Positions 46,478 through 53,941 of a stretch of DNA of 64,000 nt are shown here, piece by piece. Position 1 is the first letter of the stretch, and each line of letters begins with the position of its first letter. The notes beneath the pieces were generated by a model. It was not told the DNA's origin. It made no database searches and was given only the letters and a program-made list of their open reading frames with translations. Both the position numbers and the translations under genes were made by a program. The stretch comes from Corallococcus caeni (GTDB lineage Bacteria; Myxococcota; Myxococcia; Myxococcales; Myxococcaceae): the NCBI RefSeq assembly GCF_036245865.1, contig NZ_BTTW01000003.1, positions 1-64,000 of the forward strand. Direction: 5' to 3'.

Positions 46478-48271
46478 ATGGCCGACAATCCCCGTGAGTT
46501 GATCCGCGCCGCGCAGACCGCCGAGCTCCAGGGAGACCGCGCGCGAGCGGCGGAGTGCCTGGAGCAGGCCGCCGCCCTCTACCAGCGCTCTGGGCACACC
46601 TCGCGCGCCTCGCAGCTGTTGCGGCAGGCGCGCCAGTTGAAGGCCCGAGCCCCCGACGTGAGCCCCGCCTTCACCGCGGCGATGGCGGGAGGCAAGGACG
46701 CGATGGCCTTCCGCGCGGTGGGCTGGGGCGACGCGGTGTCCGCCGCGTTCAACGACAAGGCCGACGCCGTGACACACACGCTGGATGCCCACGAGGACCC
46801 CACCGTGACCGGCGGCGCGCCGCTCCCCTCCGAGCCCGGCCTGCCCAGGCTCGCGGGAAGGATCGCCGCCATCGGAGCCCTGTCCCCGGCCGACGCCGTC
46901 ACGCTGCATGACGGGCCTCGTGCCACGAGCACGGCCAACGGCCTGAACGCGGAGAAGGGGCCCGCCGCTTCTGACGAGGCGCGGAACCCGGCCGCGAGTC
47001 CGGCCGCTGCCGCATCCAACGATGCCTCGCGGCCTGCCGTGGATGGAGCCGACCTGGCATCGCAGCGGCCCCTGTCCAGCGATGCCTCGCCGCCTGCCGC
47101 GGATGACGCCGACCCGGCAGCGCAGCGGCCCCTGGCCGAGCGGACGCAGGCCGACGACACGGAGGGCCCGCGCGGTGCTCCTGAAGGCGACGTCGTCGTC
47201 CCGGGCGGCCTGCTGCTTCCTCCCGAGGAGGACGAGCTCATCCCCGCCACCGGCCTGCTGCGGGCTTCAGGCGCCGAGGACGTCGTCGTCCCCGGGGGGC
47301 TCCTGCGTCCACCGGACGAGGACACCTCCCCCGCGCACGCCGAACCGGCACGGGGCCGCCGACGCGAGAAGCGCATCATCGAGCGGGGCCCCACCCGCGC
47401 CGATCCCGCCCTGGACGCGTGGTGCTCGTTCTGCTGCCGCCCCCGGGGCGAGGTGGGCGACCTGGTGGCGGGCCCGGCCGGTGCGTTCATCTGCAAGGGC
47501 TGTCTGGGCGAATCCCAGGGCCTCCTGGGCGACGTCGTCCCTCCGCCCCCCGTGCGCAAGCCCGTCGTGGAGGAGCCGCGCACAGGAGCCGTGGAGATGG
47601 TGGGCCACGACGAGGTGAAGACCCTGCTGGAGCGCACGCTCCAGGCGGGCGCGCGCTGCCTGCTGCTCGTGGGCCCCGAGGGCTGCGGCAAGAGCCTCTT
47701 CTTCCAGTCGCTCCAGCGGCGCGGCCAGGGCGTGCTCGCGACCGTGGAGGCGCTGGAGTCCACGCCGGGCACGGAGCCGCTCCTCGTGGAGGACGTGGAC
47801 CGTCTGGAGTCCGGCGGGCAGGCCGCGCTGGTGGCGTTCCTCTCCGGCCGCCGGGAGCGCGCGGTGGTGATGAGCGCTCGCGGCGCGGTGTCGTCGCTGG
47901 GCCTGTGGGTGCGAGGGGAGGGCGGCAGCCTGCCGGTGCCCACCACCGCGGGCATGCTCGAAGCGGTGCAGGGACTCGTGCCGGTGTCCCTGCTGGAGCG
48001 CGTGCAGGTGCTGCTCCCGGTGCGCCGCCCCACGGTGCCGGAGCTGGTCGAGGTGGCCCGCCGCTCCCTGGCCCTGCGCCAGCCGGCCGTCACCCTGTCG
48101 GAAGAAGTCCTGGGCGCGTTCGCCGCCGAAGCGGTCCGCTCCCCGCGCGCGGGGCATGAGCTCCAGGCGCTCCTGTCGCGCGTCTACGCGGGCAGCTGGA
48201 GCCTGGAGGCGGCGCAGACGCCCGCCGCGCCATCCCACAACCCACGAGGGGGGCGAAAGGGAACACCATGA
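46478..48271 (+). CDS. ClpX-type zinc finger fused to P-loop ATPase domain
   Basis: 597 aa. N-terminal TPR-like helices (ELIRAAQTAELQGDRARAAECLEQAAALYQ, SRASQLLRQARQLK); a disordered acidic Ala-rich stretch of about 200 residues with repeats of VVVPGGLLxPPxED; then a C4 zinc finger like that of ClpX (Cys316, Cys319, Cys339, Cys342; GDLVAGPAGAFICKGC). After it comes an AAA-like domain with Walker A GPEGCGKS (399-406) and Walker B-like LLVEDVD near 440, followed by a helical lid. ClpX uses this finger to recruit substrates, but here no protease-docking IGF loop or full ClpX core is evident. The neighbours (lipA, E2, lipB) suggest an unknown link to lipoylation. It overlaps lipB by 4 bp. Confidence 0.85.
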   Translation: MADNPRELIRAAQTAELQGDRARAAECLEQAAALYQRSGHTSRASQLLRQARQLKARAPDVSPAFTAAMAGGKDAMAFRAVGWGDAVSAAFNDKADAVTHTLDAHEDPTVTGGAPLPSEPGLPRLAGRIAAIGALSPADAVTLHDGPRATSTANGLNAEKGPAASDEARNPAASPAAAASNDASRPAVDGADLASQRPLSSDASPPAADDADPAAQRPLAERTQADDTEGPRGAPEGDVVVPGGLLLPPEEDELIPATGLLRASGAEDVVVPGGLLRPPDEDTSPAHAEPARGRRREKRIIERGPTRADPALDAWCSFCCRPRGEVGDLVAGPAGAFICKGCLGESQGLLGDVVPPPPVRKPVVEEPRTGAVEMVGHDEVKTLLERTLQAGARCLLLVGPEGCGKSLFFQSLQRRGQGVLATVEALESTPGTEPLLVEDVDRLESGGQAALVAFLSGRRERAVVMSARGAVSSLGLWVRGEGGSLPVPTTAGMLEAVQGLVPVSLLERVQVLLPVRRPTVPELVEVARRSLALRQPAVTLSEEVLGAFAAEAVRSPRAGHELQALLSRVYAGSWSLEAAQTPAAPSHNPRGGRKGTP

Positions 48272-49356
48272 ACACGCTCACCGTCTTCCGCCTGGGCCGG
48301 GTGGAGTACGAGGACGGACTGAAGCTGATGCACCTGTTCGGCGAGGCCCGCCTGCAGGGGCTCATCGGGGACGCGCTGCTGCTCCTGGAGCACCCGCCCG
48401 TCCTCACGCTGGGCCGCGCCGCGAAGCGCGAGAACATCACCGCCACCGACGCGCGCCTCGCGCAAGAAGGCGTGGAGGTGTTCGACACCAACCGGGGCGG
48501 CGACGTCACCTACCACGGCCCGGGACAGGTGGTGGGCTACCCCATCCTCCTGCTGCCGGAGGACCGCCGCGACGTGCGCCGCTACGTGCGCGACGTGGAG
48601 CGCGGCCTCGTCCAGACGCTCGCGGGCTTCGGCCTCACGGCGGGCGCCATCCCCAAGTGGCCGGGCGTGTGGCTGGGGCACGAAGGCTCACCGGACGCGC
48701 GGAAGATTGGCGCCATTGGCGTGCACCTGTCGCGCTGGCTCACCACGCACGGCTTCGCGCTCAACGTGAACACCAACCTGGAGCACTTCCAGCTCATCGT
48801 CCCGTGCGGCATCCGCGAGGCGGGCGTCACGTCCATGCAGCGCGAGCTGGGCCACCCCGTGTCCGTCCCGGACGTGGAGGAGGCGCTCGCCCGCGAGTTC
48901 ACCCGGGTCTTCGATGCGCGGCGCGTGGACGGCACGGTGGACCTGCGCACGGTGAGCGTCGCGGTGGTGCACGGCCGCGGCCCCGAAGCGCGCGTGCTGC
49001 TGCTGCGCCGGACGCCGGAGCGCGGCGGCTTCTGGCAGACGGTGACGGGGCGCCTGGAGCCGGGCGAGTCCCCCGTGGAGGCCGCCCGCCGTGAGGTGGC
49101 GGAGGAGACGGGCCTCACGCTCCCCGTCGTGGAGCTGGCCTACCGCCACGCGTTCGCGCTGGGGGAGGCGCTGCCGCCGAAGCTGGTGGAGGAGCACGGC
49201 TTCGCGGTGCACGCCGCGCCGGACACGCACGTGCGCCTGGGCCCGGAGCACGACGCCTTCGAGTGGGTGGACGTGCCCACCGCCCTCGCGCGGCTGCCCT
49301 TCCGGGGCCTGCGCGAGACGGTGACCCGGGCGCTCCAGACAACGCCCAGGCCGTGA
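48268..49356 (+). CDS. lipB: Octanoyltransferase LipB fused to Nudix hydrolase domain
   Basis: 362 aa. Residues 1 to about 215 are LipB, which moves octanoyl from acyl carrier protein to lipoyl domains: LLLEHPPVLTLGRAAKRENI, FDTNRGGDVTYHGPGQVVGYPI, catalytic Lys146 (ARKIGAIGV) and Cys180 (IVPCGI), then EAGVTSMQ. Residues about 230-355 are a Nudix domain with a perfect box (261-283): GRLEPGESPVEAARREVAEETGL. Ordinary LipB is about 210-230 aa, so the second domain is an addition. Nudix proteins cleave nucleoside diphosphate derivatives; the substrate is unknown. The start overlaps the ATPase gene stop (ATGA). Last gene of the lipoate operon. Confidence 0.96.
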   Translation: MNTLTVFRLGRVEYEDGLKLMHLFGEARLQGLIGDALLLLEHPPVLTLGRAAKRENITATDARLAQEGVEVFDTNRGGDVTYHGPGQVVGYPILLLPEDRRDVRRYVRDVERGLVQTLAGFGLTAGAIPKWPGVWLGHEGSPDARKIGAIGVHLSRWLTTHGFALNVNTNLEHFQLIVPCGIREAGVTSMQRELGHPVSVPDVEEALAREFTRVFDARRVDGTVDLRTVSVAVVHGRGPEARVLLLRRTPERGGFWQTVTGRLEPGESPVEAARREVAEETGLTLPVVELAYRHAFALGEALPPKLVEEHGFAVHAAPDTHVRLGPEHDAFEWVDVPTALARLPFRGLRETVTRALQTTPRP

Positions 49357-49362
49357 CGGCCG

Positions 49363-50265
49363 CTACAGCTCGATGACCATCGCCTCTTTCGCGGCGATGG
49401 TGGCCTTGCGGTGCTTGCGCACCTCGCGCAGCAGCTTGTCCATGCCCACGTCGTCGCGGCCCGGGTCGTGGTGGAAGAGCACCAGCTGCTTCACCTCGCT
49501 GGCGTCCGCCGCGCGCACCGCCGCCTCCCAGGTGGAGTGGCCCCAGCCCGTGCGGGCCGGCCCGTTGCGGCCGCGGTACTCGTCCTCCGTGTACATGGAG
49601 TCGTAGATGAGCGCGTCCGCGCCGCGCGCGAAGTCGAACAGCTTCGCGTCCAGTTCGGTGCCGTGCTCCACGTCCGTCGCGTACACCAGCGAGCGCCCGC
49701 CGAAGTCCACGCGGTAGCCCACGTTGCCGCCCGGGTGGTTCAGCTCCAGCGTGCGCACCGTGGCCTTGCCCACCGGGATGTCCTCACCCACCACCACGTC
49801 CCGGTACGCCAGGCGCGTGCGGAACACGTCCTCCGCCGTCACCGGGAAGTACGGGGGCACCATCTGCCCGGCCAATATCTGCTTGAGCGACTTGCCGTCC
49901 CGAGGCGACCCGTACAGCGTCACGTCGTTCGCCGGAGAGAACATCGGCGAGAAGAACGGCAGGCCCTGCAGGTGGTCGTAGTGGTAGTGCGAGATGAAGA
50001 TGGACGCCTTGACGGGCTTGCGCGTCGCCACCAGCGCATCCCCCAGGCCGCGCGCTCCGGAGCCCAGGTCGAAGATGAGCAGCTCGTCCCCGCAGCGGAC
50101 CTCCACGCACGGCGTGTTGCCGCCGTAGCGCCGGGTCGCGGGGCCGGGCGCGGGGATGGAACCGCGCACCCCCCAGAAGCGCACCTGGAAGCGCGCGGTG
50201 CTCCGCCGGGCCGGGCGCTCAGCCGGCCTTGGCTTCGGTGTCGTCGTCCTCCGCGAAGAGCTCAA
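49363..50265 (-). CDS. MBL-fold metallo-hydrolase
   Basis: Up to 300 aa from a TTG at 50265; a GTG at 50184 would give a protein starting VRFWGVRGSIPAPG, the usual start of the family. Metallo-beta-lactamase motifs: VRFWGVRGSIPAPGPATRRYGGNTPCVEV, IFDLGSGARGLG, HYHYDHLQGLPFF (HxHxDH zinc ligands), GGNVGYRVDFGGRSLVYATDVEHG, GWGHSTWEAAVRAA, LFHHDP. This cyclic-nucleotide-phosphodiesterase-like group is of unknown substrate. It overlaps the 3' end of ribA by up to 47 bp, so it may be co-transcribed with it. Convergent with lipB, 6 bp apart. Confidence 0.92.
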   Translation of the reverse strand: MSSSRRTTTPKPRPAERPARRSTARFQVRFWGVRGSIPAPGPATRRYGGNTPCVEVRCGDELLIFDLGSGARGLGDALVATRKPVKASIFISHYHYDHLQGLPFFSPMFSPANDVTLYGSPRDGKSLKQILAGQMVPPYFPVTAEDVFRTRLAYRDVVVGEDIPVGKATVRTLELNHPGGNVGYRVDFGGRSLVYATDVEHGTELDAKLFDFARGADALIYDSMYTEDEYRGRNGPARTGWGHSTWEAAVRAADASEVKQLVLFHHDPGRDDVGMDKLLREVRKHRKATIAAKEAMVIEL

Positions 50266-50893
50266 TCAGGTGCCCCGTACGCTCACGCTTCGTCTTCAAA
50301 TAGTCGACGTTATGCGGATTGTGCTCGGTCCGGGAAGGGATTCGGCGCCGGACCGCCACGCCTTCCTCCACCAGCCCGGCGATCTTCAGCGGGTTGTTGG
50401 TGATCAGGTCCACCGAACGCACATCCAGCGACCGCAGCATTTCCGCAGCGATGTCGTACGAGCGCAAGTCGTCCGCGAAGCCGAGCTGCCGGTTGGCCTC
50501 GTAGGTGTCCAGCCCCTTGGACTGCAGGGCGTAGGCCTTGATCTTGTTGCCCAGGCCGATGCCCCGGCCCTCCTGGCGCAGGTACAGCACCACGCCCAGC
50601 CCGTTCTGGGCCACGAAGTCCAGCGCCCGGTCCAGCTGCTCGCGGCAGTCGCACTTGAGGCTGCCAAAAACTTCGCTCGTGAGGCACTCCGAGTGGATGC
50701 GCACCGGCACCCCCTCCAGTCCCTTGGGGTCGCCCACCACCAGCGCCACGTGCTCACGCCCGTTGCGCTTGTCGCGGAAGACGATGGTCTTCAGCACCCC
50801 GCGGGCCGTGGGCACGTCCGCCTCCGAGTACCGCTCCAGGTGCTGGGTCGGCTTGCGGGTCGGCAGGACCTGGGGTGAGCGCGTGTCGGACAT
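50219..50893 (-). CDS. ribA: GTP cyclohydrolase II RibA
   Basis: 224 aa. First enzyme of riboflavin synthesis: opens GTP to 2,5-diamino-6-ribosylamino-pyrimidinone phosphate. Zinc Cys in SECLTSEVFGSLKCDCREQL; RQEGRGIGLGNKIKAYALQ; LGFADDLRSYDIAAEML; LITNNPLKIAGL. Stand-alone (no DHBP synthase domain). GGGAG upstream. A hairpin ACACCC/GGGTGT (50956-50971) lies between it and moeA upstream. Confidence 0.97.
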   Translation of the reverse strand: MSDTRSPQVLPTRKPTQHLERYSEADVPTARGVLKTIVFRDKRNGREHVALVVGDPKGLEGVPVRIHSECLTSEVFGSLKCDCREQLDRALDFVAQNGLGVVLYLRQEGRGIGLGNKIKAYALQSKGLDTYEANRQLGFADDLRSYDIAAEMLRSLDVRSVDLITNNPLKIAGLVEEGVAVRRRIPSRTEHNPHNVDYLKTKRERTGHLIELFAEDDDTEAKAG

Positions 50894-51015
50894 GGTAGGT
50901 CGTCTCCCAGTAGGGGGCCGTTACTTCTCGCCCCCCCGAATGCAAGTCAAGGTGACACCCGGAGGGGTGTGGTGAAACCCGCCTGTTTGGATGCGGCGGG
51001 CGTGAAATGCGTTGC

Positions 51016-52257
51016 TCAAGCGACCCAGGACAGGGGGAGCAGCTCCACATGGGAGCCATCAGTCAAACTGCTGGAGTCTTGGGGGAAGTGAAGCAAATGT
51101 GTGGCTGCCGAAGCTGAACGCAGGGCCCCCGACGTCTGAGTCCCCAGCGGTTTCGCCCACAGCTCGCCCGCCCGCCAGGTGGCCGTGACGCGGACGAAGT
51201 GGGCAAGCCCGGGGGCCTTGGAGAGGCGCCCGTCCAGGCGGCCGGCCACGCGCGGAGGCTCCACGTCCTCCAGCCCCTGGAGCCGGCGCAGGGCGGGGCG
51301 GACGAAGAGCTCGAACGTCACCAGGGACGACGTGGGGTTGCCGGGCAGGCCCATGAACAGGGTGCGCCCCCGCTGGCCCACCACCAGCGGCTTGCCGGGC
51401 TTGATGGCCACGCGCCAGAAGCGCTGCTCCACGCCCAGGGCCTCCAGGGCGTCCTTCACGAAGTCGTGGTCCCCCACGGAGACGCCGGCGCTGGTGAGGA
51501 CCACGTCGAAGCCCTCCACGCGCGACAGGGCCTCCTGGACGGCCTCCCGCGTGTCCCGGGCGATGCCCAGCAGCGAGGGCACGCCGCCCGCGCGCCGCAC
51601 CGCCAGGGCCAGCGCGGGGGCGTTGACGTCCACGATGCCGTCGCCGGGGGGCTCGTCCACCCGGCACAGCTCGTCGCCGGTGGACAGCACCGCCACGCGC
51701 GGCCGGCGGGGCACCGGCACCGTGCCCTGGCCCTGCGCCCACAAGAGGCCCAGCTCCGGGATGCCCAGCGGGGTGCCGCGCCGCAGCAGCACGTCGCCCT
51801 CCCTCGCGTCCTCGCCCCGGGGGCGGATGAAGTTCCCCGGCCCCACGGCCTCCAGTATCTCCACCGCGTCCGGCGCGTCGGGGCTGGCGGCGGGCACGGG
51901 GCGGGTGCGCTCGCGCATCACCACGGCGTCCGCGCCCGGGGGCAGGGGGGCGCCGGTCATGATCCGCGCGCAGGTGCCGGGGACGACCTCCCGGGTGGGG
52001 CGCTTGCCGGCGAACACCGTCTCCCCCACGGTGAGGCGCACGGGCAGGGGGCCCGCCAGGTCCCGGGCTCGCACCGCGTAGCCGTCCATGGCGGAGTTGT
52101 CCCAGGGGGGCAGGGTGCGGCGGGCGTGGACGTCCTCGGCCAGCGCGCGGCCCAGGGCGTCATCCCCGGGCACCCATTCGGTGGGCAGCGGCGTGCACAG
52201 CCCGAGGATCCGCTTTCGGGCCTCCTCCACCGGCAGCAATGCGGGGGTGTCGCTCAT
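51016..52257 (-). CDS. moeA: Molybdopterin molybdenumtransferase MoeA
   Basis: 413 aa from ATG 52257. Inserts molybdenum into adenylylated molybdopterin. Motifs: PPWDNSAMDGYAVRARDL, VVPGTCARIMTGAPLPPGADAVVM, VAVLSTGDELCRV, VVLTSAGVSVGDHDFVKDAL, VAIKPGKPLVVGQRGRTLFMGLPGNPTSSLVTFELFV. Domain order and length are standard. Works with moaA at 13.6 kb, though the two are 37 kb apart. Divergent from the Lys/Ala-rich protein gene (162 bp between). Confidence 0.97.
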   Translation of the reverse strand: MSDTPALLPVEEARKRILGLCTPLPTEWVPGDDALGRALAEDVHARRTLPPWDNSAMDGYAVRARDLAGPLPVRLTVGETVFAGKRPTREVVPGTCARIMTGAPLPPGADAVVMRERTRPVPAASPDAPDAVEILEAVGPGNFIRPRGEDAREGDVLLRRGTPLGIPELGLLWAQGQGTVPVPRRPRVAVLSTGDELCRVDEPPGDGIVDVNAPALALAVRRAGGVPSLLGIARDTREAVQEALSRVEGFDVVLTSAGVSVGDHDFVKDALEALGVEQRFWRVAIKPGKPLVVGQRGRTLFMGLPGNPTSSLVTFELFVRPALRRLQGLEDVEPPRVAGRLDGRLSKAPGLAHFVRVTATWRAGELWAKPLGTQTSGALRSASAATHLLHFPQDSSSLTDGSHVELLPLSWVA

Positions 52258-52419
52258 GCTGTTTTCCCACCCAAAGTCCGTGGGAAAATCAAGTGTTAGT
52301 TTGACAGCCCAGCTGATCATCGTTACAAGCAACCGTGATCGCGAGGCTCGCGTCCAACAGCAGGGGCGTCCCGCCAACCCGTTGATAGCACACGGGAAAT
52401 TTCCAAGGAGACAGCGTCG

Positions 52420-53814
52420 ATGGCCAAGCCCAAGTCCGGGGCGAAGAAGCCGACTCCCGCTGCAAAAGCCGGTGCGAAGCCTGCCGCGAAGAAGGACAAC
52501 GCGGCCCGCCTGGATCTGATCAGGAACGCCTCGAAGAAGGTGGCGACGGCCGCGACGAAGGTCGTCAAGGCGGTGGCGGAAGGGGCGAAGGGAAAGGTCG
52601 CGGCGGCGAAGAAGGCGGTCGCGGAGAAGGTGGAGAAGGCCCCCGCTGCCGCCAAGAAGGCGGCGGCCAAGGCGGCTCCCCCTGCTGCTCCCGCGAAGGC
52701 TGGCAAGGCCGCGCCCGCGGCGAAGGCCGCGGCTGCCGCGCCCGCCGCTGGCAAGAAGGGCGCCGGCAAGGCGGGGGGCAAGTCCCCGCCGATGGTCCCC
52801 GCCGGCCCCGCCGTGGAGAAGCCGCGCCCGCGCGCCACGAAGCTCCCGCCCGTGGGCGAGCCGCTCACGAAGCGTGAGATGGAGCAGCTGCTCACGGCCG
52901 GCGAGGGCCGCGGCGTGATGGGGGAGGGCAGCCTCAAGGGCCGCCTCATCCTCAGCGGCGAGCTGCCCCACCTGGTCGTCGTCGGCCGCGACAAGCGCGA
53001 GCTGACGTTCCTCTTGCAGGGTCCGGATCAGGAAGTGCTGCCGGCCTACGTGGACCACAAGGTCTCCGTGAGCGGGCTCATCAAGAAGACGACCAACCAC
53101 AGCGGCGTGGTGGAGGTGCGCAAGTACTCCGCCAAGAAGCCGGAGGTGGAAGAGGTCGCGCCGCCGCCCGCGGACACGGAGCCGAAGCTGCGCTACCTGT
53201 CGCCCGGCGAGGTCTCCATGGCCGTCGCCGCGGGCATGGGCGCCGGCATCAAGGGCTTCGCCAGCATCCGGGGCAACCTGGAGATGATGGGCGAGGACTT
53301 CGTGCTCGTCGTCTCCAACGGCGGCACGCGCCAGCAGGTGTCCTTCGCCATCGAAGGCAAGGCGGCCGTGAAGAGCCTGCGCAAGCACGTGGGGCAGACG
53401 CTCCAGGTGACGGGCGTGGTGGACAAGACGTCCGGCTGGGGTGGGCGCATCACCGCGGAGACGGTGGAGCCGCGTCCGTCCGAGGCGCGCTCGGTGTCTC
53501 GTGACGAGATGGAGCTGGTCCACATCGAGGGCGAGGTGCCCACGTCCGTGGACGTGAAGCTCAACCACGGCCTCACCGTGCGGCTGCAGGAGCAGCCCGG
53601 CGCCACCTGGGCCATCGAGCCCACGCTGGCCAAGCGCGTGGGTCTGCGCGAGGCCAACTTCGAGCCGGGTCCCAACGGCAGCCCGGCCACCCGCGAGTTC
53701 TTCTTCACGCCGCGCAACCCCGGCAGCTTCGAAGTGGAGTTCTTCCTCGCCAAGGCGTTCACGCCGGGCGTGGTGGAGCGCTCCTTCAAGATCAACGTCA
53801 CCGTCAAGCCCTGA
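52420..53814 (+). CDS. Histone-H1-like Lys/Ala-rich protein with C-terminal beta domains
   Basis: 464 aa, AAGGAG 9 nt before ATG. The first about 130 residues are a histone-H1-like Lys/Ala/Pro tail (KSGAKKPTPAAKAGAKPAAKK and KKAVAEKVEKAPAAAKKAAA), expected to bind DNA or other polyanions. The remainder looks like three beta-domains: one with LTKREMEQLLTAGEGRGVMGEGS, a second with GKAAVKSLRKHVGQTLQVTGVVDKT, and a final one with GLTVRLQEQPGATWAIEP and NPGSFEVEFFLAKAF, reminiscent of a chagasin/I42-type inhibitor fold but not certain. No signal peptide. Followed by a hairpin and RNase R. Function unknown; a nucleoid-associated role is inferred. Confidence 0.75.
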   Translation: MAKPKSGAKKPTPAAKAGAKPAAKKDNAARLDLIRNASKKVATAATKVVKAVAEGAKGKVAAAKKAVAEKVEKAPAAAKKAAAKAAPPAAPAKAGKAAPAAKAAAAAPAAGKKGAGKAGGKSPPMVPAGPAVEKPRPRATKLPPVGEPLTKREMEQLLTAGEGRGVMGEGSLKGRLILSGELPHLVVVGRDKRELTFLLQGPDQEVLPAYVDHKVSVSGLIKKTTNHSGVVEVRKYSAKKPEVEEVAPPPADTEPKLRYLSPGEVSMAVAAGMGAGIKGFASIRGNLEMMGEDFVLVVSNGGTRQQVSFAIEGKAAVKSLRKHVGQTLQVTGVVDKTSGWGGRITAETVEPRPSEARSVSRDEMELVHIEGEVPTSVDVKLNHGLTVRLQEQPGATWAIEPTLAKRVGLREANFEPGPNGSPATREFFFTPRNPGSFEVEFFLAKAFTPGVVERSFKINVTVKP

Positions 53815-53830
53815 GGGCTTGGGCGCACGG

Positions 53831-53865
53831 GCCCTCCCCGGACCGCAAGGTCCTCTGGGGAGGGC
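53831..53865 (+). terminator. Long hairpin with GCAA tetraloop upstream of RNase R
   Basis: GCCCTCCCC (53831-53839) pairs with GGGGAGGGC (53857-53865). Inside, GGACC (53840-53844) pairs with GGTCC (53849-53853) and closes a GCAA loop; TCT is left as a bulge. A smaller hairpin (AAGCCC/GGGCTT, 53806-53820) spans the stop codon just upstream. It could end transcription of the Lys/Ala-rich protein gene or form part of the RNase R leader. No T-run. Confidence 0.6.
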
Positions 53866-53941
53866 GAATGGGGGCCGGGGGGTTCCCGCCCGCACCCTTC
53901 GGGCTTACCCGTTCCCTCAGCGGCCTTGCCGCATCCCCACC

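Noticed and set aside
50266..50403. Longer start for the MBL-fold hydrolase deeper in ribA
   Set aside because: No in-frame ATG/GTG with a ribosome site; the TTG at 50265 is already tentative.
51016..53895. 959-codon minus-strand open frame
   Set aside because: MoeA starts at ATG 52257; the rest is antisense to the Lys/Ala-rich protein gene.
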